Positions 58,141 through 64,000 of a DNA stretch of 64,000 nt are shown here, piece by piece. Source of the DNA: Thuidium tamariscinum (taxonomy: Eukaryota; Streptophyta; Bryopsida; Hypnales; Thuidiaceae); NCBI GenBank assembly GCA_947034885.2, contig OX344749.2, positions 54,031,682 through 54,095,681 of the forward strand, read 5' to 3'. The notes under the pieces were generated by a model. That model did no database searches. It worked only from the letters and a program-made list of their open reading frames with translations, and was not told the origin of the DNA. Numbering within the stretch: position 1 is the stretch's first letter; every line of letters starts with the position of its first letter. The translations under genes and the position numbers were made by a program.

Positions 58141-61100
58141 CCTAATTGTTCTTTTCAATCCCAACAAAGTTCTACAATGATAATCTCCTCAATTTGAGCG
58201 CGCAATTGCAACCAATTTGCCGGTTTTGCCACTAACCCTAAATCCAATTGTTGTTGAGCTTTGTGAGTACTCCAACCCTTTTCAAAACTGTTGCAAGTCA
58301 CGACATCGTCTCTGCTGGCTGTCGCTAATCTGTAAGGATGAAACGATTTGGGGTATATGCACGTGAAGTCTTTCTTTTAATGGTTGTTTTCTAATTGTTG
58401 TCAATAGGTGTAACATGTAACATGTTTCTTTTTGTAGGAATATAATTTTTTTTTAGGATCCGGCATGTGGATGAAATTATATGTTGCCTTCAACTTCCCT
58501 AGAGTCTTGGTTTCATGTGTAAAACTCTAGTTCTAATTTTGAAATTTGGGAGTCTTGTAATTTATATGATTCAAGATGCAAATGTCAAAAAGATAACCAT
58601 GTATAGTTTAATATTGTTTCTTTAGGAGAAGTTAACTATAGTTTGTTGGCCCTCTTCAACAAATGTCAAAAAGGGAACCATGCAAAGTTTAACATTGTCT
58701 CTTTAGGAGTTAACTATAGTTTGTTGGCCCTCTTCAATAAGATCTAGAATAATTTTTTTTTTTAAATTCTAACTTCACATGTTATAATCTTCCAATCTAT
58801 GCAATCAAAGTTTTTGAATTTTGTTTGTACATTCCTGTAGTAGTTTAGTTCATATTTTACAAAATAATTTTGGAAAAATTTAGTTTTTCATTTCTATTTC
58901 ATCCTTGAAAAGTGTCAATTTTACATTATGCACTCTAAATGTCCTTCAATACTTTAAAGGTTATTAGCTCTAAAGATGGAGTTGATACACAACAACATCA
59001 AAAGTGAGATCATTCTAACAAGAAACTTTAATCCTATTGAAATTTTTTTCTTAGAAACCATGAAAATGGTATTCAAATATTAACACTCTAAATTATTTTT
59101 TCTATGAAAATGCTTAGATTGCCGAAAAAGAAAATTGCCTATAATTTTTTCATTACATGTTTAAATAGAGAAAATCAAAGCTACATTTATAGGTGAAAAC
59201 ATTCACTTTTCTAGGAAAAATTGAAAAATTGAAAAATTAGAAATTTTGTAATTTATTTTTTAAAAAAACAAGGTTTTTTCTTTTGGGACTTAAAATGGGT
59301 TAAATTTTTTTGGAGGCACCCATTGAATTAAAAAAATTTCTTCCATAAATCTAAAGTAATTTTGTCTTTTCTTAAATGTTTTAGAAAATCATTGCAAAAA
59401 TTGAGATACACAAGGATATCCCAAATACTAAGAGTGCCTAGTAAGGATCCGGAGATTTTAGGGGTTAAAATAAATATTTGAAAATTTGAAATTAGGACAT
59501 ATATCAACGAAAATAAACTTAAGTCAAGTCTAAGTTATAGAAAGACTTTTTTCCTTTACCTTGCAATAGAGGTGTTTAAAGGATGTTTTAATCATTCAAT
59601 GTACAAATATAAATTATTACTTGTCTACATTAGAGAGAAAAAATTAATACACTTCTAATAATAATATTCTAAATTTAGAGTCTAATTCAAGTAATTTAAA
59701 AATCTTCTTTATAGTTTTAATCCCTAAGTTTAGATTTATGTGCATTGCTATACTGAAGGATTGTTATTAATGCAATTGTACAAATTCATAGAATTTGGAT
59801 TATTGGTTATAAAACTATTAGGTCTAATATAGTCTTTTTGTTTTCAACCTAAGTAAGTTGGGTAGCTTAAGCTGAGTTTTCTTTTCTTGAATTTCTTTCA
59901 TGCATTTTCAATTGAATTTCAAAGTAACTCATCTACTTAAACAACTTGTGGGATACATACATTTTGCCCAAAAAATTTAAATGGTGAACTATGCAAGTGC
60001 AAAGTAAAAAATGAAAACTATTTCTCAAACTTTGAAGGTGGATATCTTACAATCATTTTGAAATTTTAATACAAATATACTTCAATGATTTAGCTATATG
60101 ATTATACTATTGAGTTTTGAAAATTAACCAAAATAACATATTTTTGTTGCCTAGTTTGAGACCAAAAATACATTTGACTTTATAATTTTACGACTATTCA
60201 ATCAAATTGAGTGAAAAGCTCAACATATTATGTATGTTTGTCTAGAAATAATATCACAATTGTCCATTAGAACATATTTGAGGGCAATGGATGGCCATTT
60301 CAAAGCGGGAATACTAGTTTGTGAGCTTGTAAGTGTAAGCTTGCGAGCCTCCATTTTTTTACCCATGTAGGATTCTTAAATCTGTTAGGGACCTATGACC
60401 TTGGAATTAAATGCAAGGATCTATAGTCCAAATGAACAACAAATGAATATGTTACTATGTGATTTTGTTCCCCAAAACTAAATCAATATTTTTTTTAGAT
60501 TGGAATATTATAAAATAGGAGGTATTTTGTAAGCAATATATGATGATGAAAATAGGTGTATATAGTAGTCTAGGATATCTCACAACAAAGACATATATGA
60601 AAAATACAATGCATCATTACACCATTATTTAAGGGGGATATTTATCAAGTTAAAATTAGAAGGGGCAAAAAACATGGGTTGTAGAGGTTGAATACAAATT
60701 TGGTGATAGGCAAAATTTTACAAGCATTTGAACATGAACAATGGTTTTGAGCTTATGATTAAAGGATAAATGTAGTCTTAATTTTTGGCCTTAATATAAA
60801 TTTAAATAATGAAAATGGTCCACTTATTTTATTTTATTTTATTTTTATAGCAATGCTTTAAATTTTGGATATTAAATATTTGAAATATACACAATAGTCA
60901 TATATCATCTACTAAATATATGTATTAACCTAGAATGAATTAAACAACCATTTTTCTAGTCAATGCCTTTATTTTTGGACTATGTTGGTTTTATTTTTTT
61001 GGACTATCTTAGTTAAGTTTTTTTCTTCTAAAAACAAATCCAATGCTAGTAGTTTAATTGAATTCCAAGCTAAAGTGTACTATGTAGAATTTTACAAAGT

Positions 61101-61890
61101 CTAATGGTGTGGTGTAATTCAAGATTTGTAATTTATTGTTCAATTTGGGCATAATTAGAGTGAAGTCTTAGGCCATCAAATGGGATTGTTGCCACATTAT
61201 GCATAGTTAGATTCAATTTGAAAATAAAGTAAATAGAAATCAAATATGAAATCATAAATTCAAACTCAAATATCATCTAATTCAAATGCATTCAATTCAA
61301 AATAAGAACATAATCTAGGATCATAAGATCTATGAGGTCATAGAGAGATTGAAGATGAATTAGATGAAGCATTAGCATAAGCTAAAGCTAAATCTTTGGC
61401 ATACATAGGCAAGCCCCAAGGACTCAGGGCAGGACTTCTAAAAAATCCAAGATATTGATAAAAGAAAACAAAGTTTATCTACATGATAGACTCATCCAAC
61501 TGCAAACAACAAACCATATATTTGAGTATGTAGTAACAAATTAGAATATCAAGGATATAATTTTGAATTGAAGTTGTTGAAAAAGAAAAAGAAAAAGAAA
61601 ACTTACTCACATAAGTCAAGTAGTTCAACATCTTCAGTTGAAGTGTCATCATCAATCTCCATACCATCGCCCGTGGTAGTAGAATCAAGAGTCTTGGAGA
61701 TGGTTGTAGGTGTTTGTAATGGATTCAATATCTCATCAAAGAGCTTGGCAATTAGATGAATGAGTTGCTCTCATGGAAGAACTTGAATAAGACACAATAT
61801 TGACATGATAACAACATCAAAATTGAAGGATAAATAAAAACAATCAAATCACAAAATGGAAAAAATAATTATTCAATATTGTAGATTATA
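58141..61890. other. long AT-rich stretch without genes
   Basis: Apart from a short tandem repeat (58580-58739) and a TTTTA microsatellite near 60824-60846, nothing is recognised on either strand. The composition suggests old repeat DNA decayed by C-to-T change. Confidence 0.5.
58580..58739 (+). repeat. tandem duplication, period 81
   Basis: Two copies start AAATGTCAAAAAG (58580 and 58661) and end GTTGGCCCTCTTCAA. The second lacks a few bases. Confidence 0.8.
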
Positions 61891-61899
61891 ATTCCTACA

Positions 61900-62940
61900 A
61901 AGGCAGCCATATTTGCTACAATACCACTTGTAGGGATTAAGTTAAAAACAAAAAGCTTCATTAGAACCTCAAACTTTTCCTTAGCACCCCTCCATGGCTT
62001 GCCATCTTCCTTTCTACATGATCAAGTTGTCATCATAATAGAGTTGACGAGGATGTCATATGTAGCTAAATCAACCTTGGAAATTGAGGGATCAATAGAA
62101 ATCTCAAACTTTTGAGGTTGTCTAGCAATGGAAGAGGCAAATAATTAAACCAACAATAAATCCTTGAACATCAAAGTCTACAAATCAAAATCAAATTCAA
62201 ATTAGATGGTACATTTGAAATCAAAATAAATGCAATAACAATTGAATCAAAGCTAAAAATTAAAAATTAAAATTACTACCTACAAATTTGGATGGGTTCA
62301 TAGGATTTGTCAAATGTAAGCAATTTATAATAGTCCACTCATTTTTGATCTTCAATAGACTTATAGTTCTTGAAGAATCCATCTACTTCTCTTTTCAATG
62401 TAGAACTATCAAGATAAAATAGAAGAAATGCTCCATCATCATAAAGATAGGTAAGAGAGAAAGCCATCATCACATAGAGAAAACTTGGAATGCTAGCATT
62501 CCAATGTAGAAATTGAGATGGTAGATTTGAAACCCCTAGAACTAGAAGACTATCTAGATATTTTGCAATGATGAGGTCCACAACTAGTCTCTTTTGTATT
62601 TTTCTATCAAAAAAGAACTCTTTGCCTTCACCAACCTACAAAGATAAATTTCAAAAATGTTAATTCATAATAAAAGATGTTAAAGTCATAAAATAAAATA
62701 AATGAGAAGATGTAAATTATTTAGAACATGTAAAATTTCATAACAATAAAAATGAAATTTTAAAAAAAATAGAGAAAATGAACTCAATTTTGAGAGAAAA
62801 GCCACAATGTCATCATATGGTACACCAAATGTACCATTCTTAAACTTCTTCACTTCAACAATTTTAACAAAAAAATCATTCAAGATTAGATGAAGAGATG
62901 TATGATTGGTAGGCAAAGGAGTTAAAGTACTCATTATACT
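61900..62940 (-). pseudogene. relic of a possible SAM-dependent methyltransferase-like gene
   Basis: Three exon-like minus-strand pieces are seen. The first (62781-62934) starts MSTLTPLPTNHTSLH and has FGVPYDDIVAFLSKL. The second (about 62285-62635, acceptor TTTGTAG) reads VGEGKEFFFDRKIQKRLVVD, SLLVLGVSNLPSQFL and DDGAFLLFYLDS. The third (about 61902-62016) reads GKPWRGAKEKFEVL and SGIVANMAAFV. The order of a DDGAxLLFY strand followed by PWRGAxEK and a GxIVAxxxA loop recalls beta-class amino-methyltransferases, in which the AdoMet loop follows the catalytic half. Similar proteins are recalled from bryophyte repeat DNA. The gene is decayed. The methyltransferase label is inference from short motifs. 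Confidence 0.35.
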
Positions 62941-63159
62941 TTTAAGCTTAGAAGGTAGTTCAAAGGTAGAAGTGGAGGTTTAAAGTTAAAAAAGAAGGTT
63001 TGGTGATGAGAAGGTTCTTGAGAGTGTTTTGAACTGGTACATTTTCACTAGAATGATCATGTGCGACTATTGTAATTCTTGTAGTTTATACTTGAATTCT
63101 TGGATATTTTTCACAAGTCTTTTATAGATTTTAGTTCAATTATTGAAAGAGAGGTATAA
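62941..63159. other. short spacer before LTR-like copy C
   Basis: AT-rich, no feature recognised. Confidence 0.4.
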
Positions 63160-64000
63160 AAATAGGGTTATGAGTTTCTTGTAACAGGCTCCACCAAAGT
63201 ATTGAAGAAACATCTTAGAAGGTGGAAAAGTCTTTAGTCTAGTGATTTTCATCCAATCAAGCCTTAGAAGTGTGATTAAGAGAATAATTAGCAATTCTAA
63301 GAGATGTAAGGATGTTAGAGTTAGCAAGTCTGAGTATTCATCTATGTAAAATCAACCTTTTATGGATGCACGACATACAAGCTAAGCCAACAAAGTCTGT
63401 TTTAGGTCTAGAAAGTCTACAAGAGTCTAAATTCAATTTCAATGAAAATTGAGTTTACAAGTAAAAAATTGTATAGGTAGCTTTGAAATTTGGAGTATTA
63501 GAACAATTAAGATGGTAGAATTGAAAATTGGAGCCTATAAAGAGGTGTTTCAAGGGTAAAAGCATTGCAAGAGCTATAAAAAATCAACCAATTGTCTAAG
63601 ATTCCTAGGTAATGAGAATTAAAATTATCCAATTAGGCAAAAAAATTCCAAATTATTAAAATTAGACAAGTGCAAGTGAATGTGGAGCTTACTCTTAGAA
63701 TCTAGAAGTGTCATAGATTTTATCTAATTTTTTTAGATTTTTTCAAAATTCCACGTTGATTCCATAGGAAGTCAACCGCAGACAAACATAATCGTAAATT
63801 TTTAGAAATTACATATGTTGTGGTAAAATCTCATTAAAAATTATATTAGGGTTTTGTGTGCTAAATAAGTGCCAAGTCAATTTTGAACACATTCCAATAT
63901 TTTCAACTACCTGAACCAGTATTGACATCAAATTTCATGAGAATTTACAACTTGACAGCGAGTTGAATGGTGTACTAAGGGTTAACGATATTTGATTGGA
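63160..64000 (+). repeat. LTR-like repeat, copy C, running off the window edge
   Basis: It aligns by eye with about 41380-42210 of copy B in the same orientation (for example AAATCAACCTTTTATGGATG against AAGTCAACCTTTTGAGGATG, and the CCACGTTGAYTCCATRGGAAG block). Most differences replace C by T or G by A, as expected of long-methylated, old repeat DNA. It is treated as an LTR-retroelement fossil, older or more methylated than copy B, and is incomplete here. Confidence 0.6.

Noticed and set aside
1-64000. CRISPR arrays, bacterial operons or ribosomal RNA
   Set aside because: No regular short repeats with unique spacers, no ribosome-binding-site-led gene runs and no rRNA-like sequence were seen; the window is plant nuclear DNA.

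Overview
The window reads as nuclear DNA of a land plant without seeds, most likely a bryophyte or a similar sperm-bearing lineage. This is inferred from three things: plant-type host genes (a TRB telomere-repeat-binding factor and a SEC23 coat subunit), a probable ciliary microtubule inner protein that only a plant with swimming sperm should keep, and a dense mix of plant transposon families. No species is claimed.

Layout. 1-11.6 kb is AT-rich accessory DNA: a GC-rich minisatellite, a 2.25 kb foldback element with two nearly identical 592 bp arms, three long palindromes in a row, a broken minus-strand gene family, and several inverted-repeat elements. 12.5-14.0 kb holds a four-exon minus-strand gene with two GYxG motifs of the CIMIP2/FAM166 type. 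16.0-19.8 kb holds a MITE-like repeat and a decayed Ty1/copia fossil. 20.6-23.3 kb holds an intact two-exon SEC23 gene. 24.4-30.3 kb is a PIF/Harbinger DNA transposon with terminal repeats, a TAA target duplication, a whole 453-residue transposase and a spliced trihelix/Myb-like partner gene. 30.4-31.4 kb holds one TA-flanked MITE inserted in another, then a third.

33.7-45 kb is mostly two diverged copies of a long non-coding repeat that looks like LTR-derived sequence; a third, strongly C-to-T decayed copy runs off the right edge (63.2-64.0 kb). Between and within them lie a 1,039 bp CACTA-type element with an internal hairpin, fragments with a U1-type zinc finger, and a 583 bp element with an 8 bp target duplication. 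46.1-50.3 kb holds a hAT-like fragment and a retroelement-like fossil, which a 328 bp CACTA-type element has entered. 52.8-56.5 kb carries a five-exon TRB gene with telobox motifs in its own leader and first intron. 58-62 kb is AT-rich and almost empty; 61.9-62.9 kb keeps exon-like pieces of a possible methyltransferase.

The host genes (ciliary protein, SEC23, TRB) sit in islands of richer GC and have no evident functional link to one another. The rest is a layered record of transposon insertion. The most informative items are the complete Harbinger element, the nearly perfect 592 bp inverted repeat, the telobox motifs in the TRB gene, the ciliary gene and the methyltransferase-like pieces.
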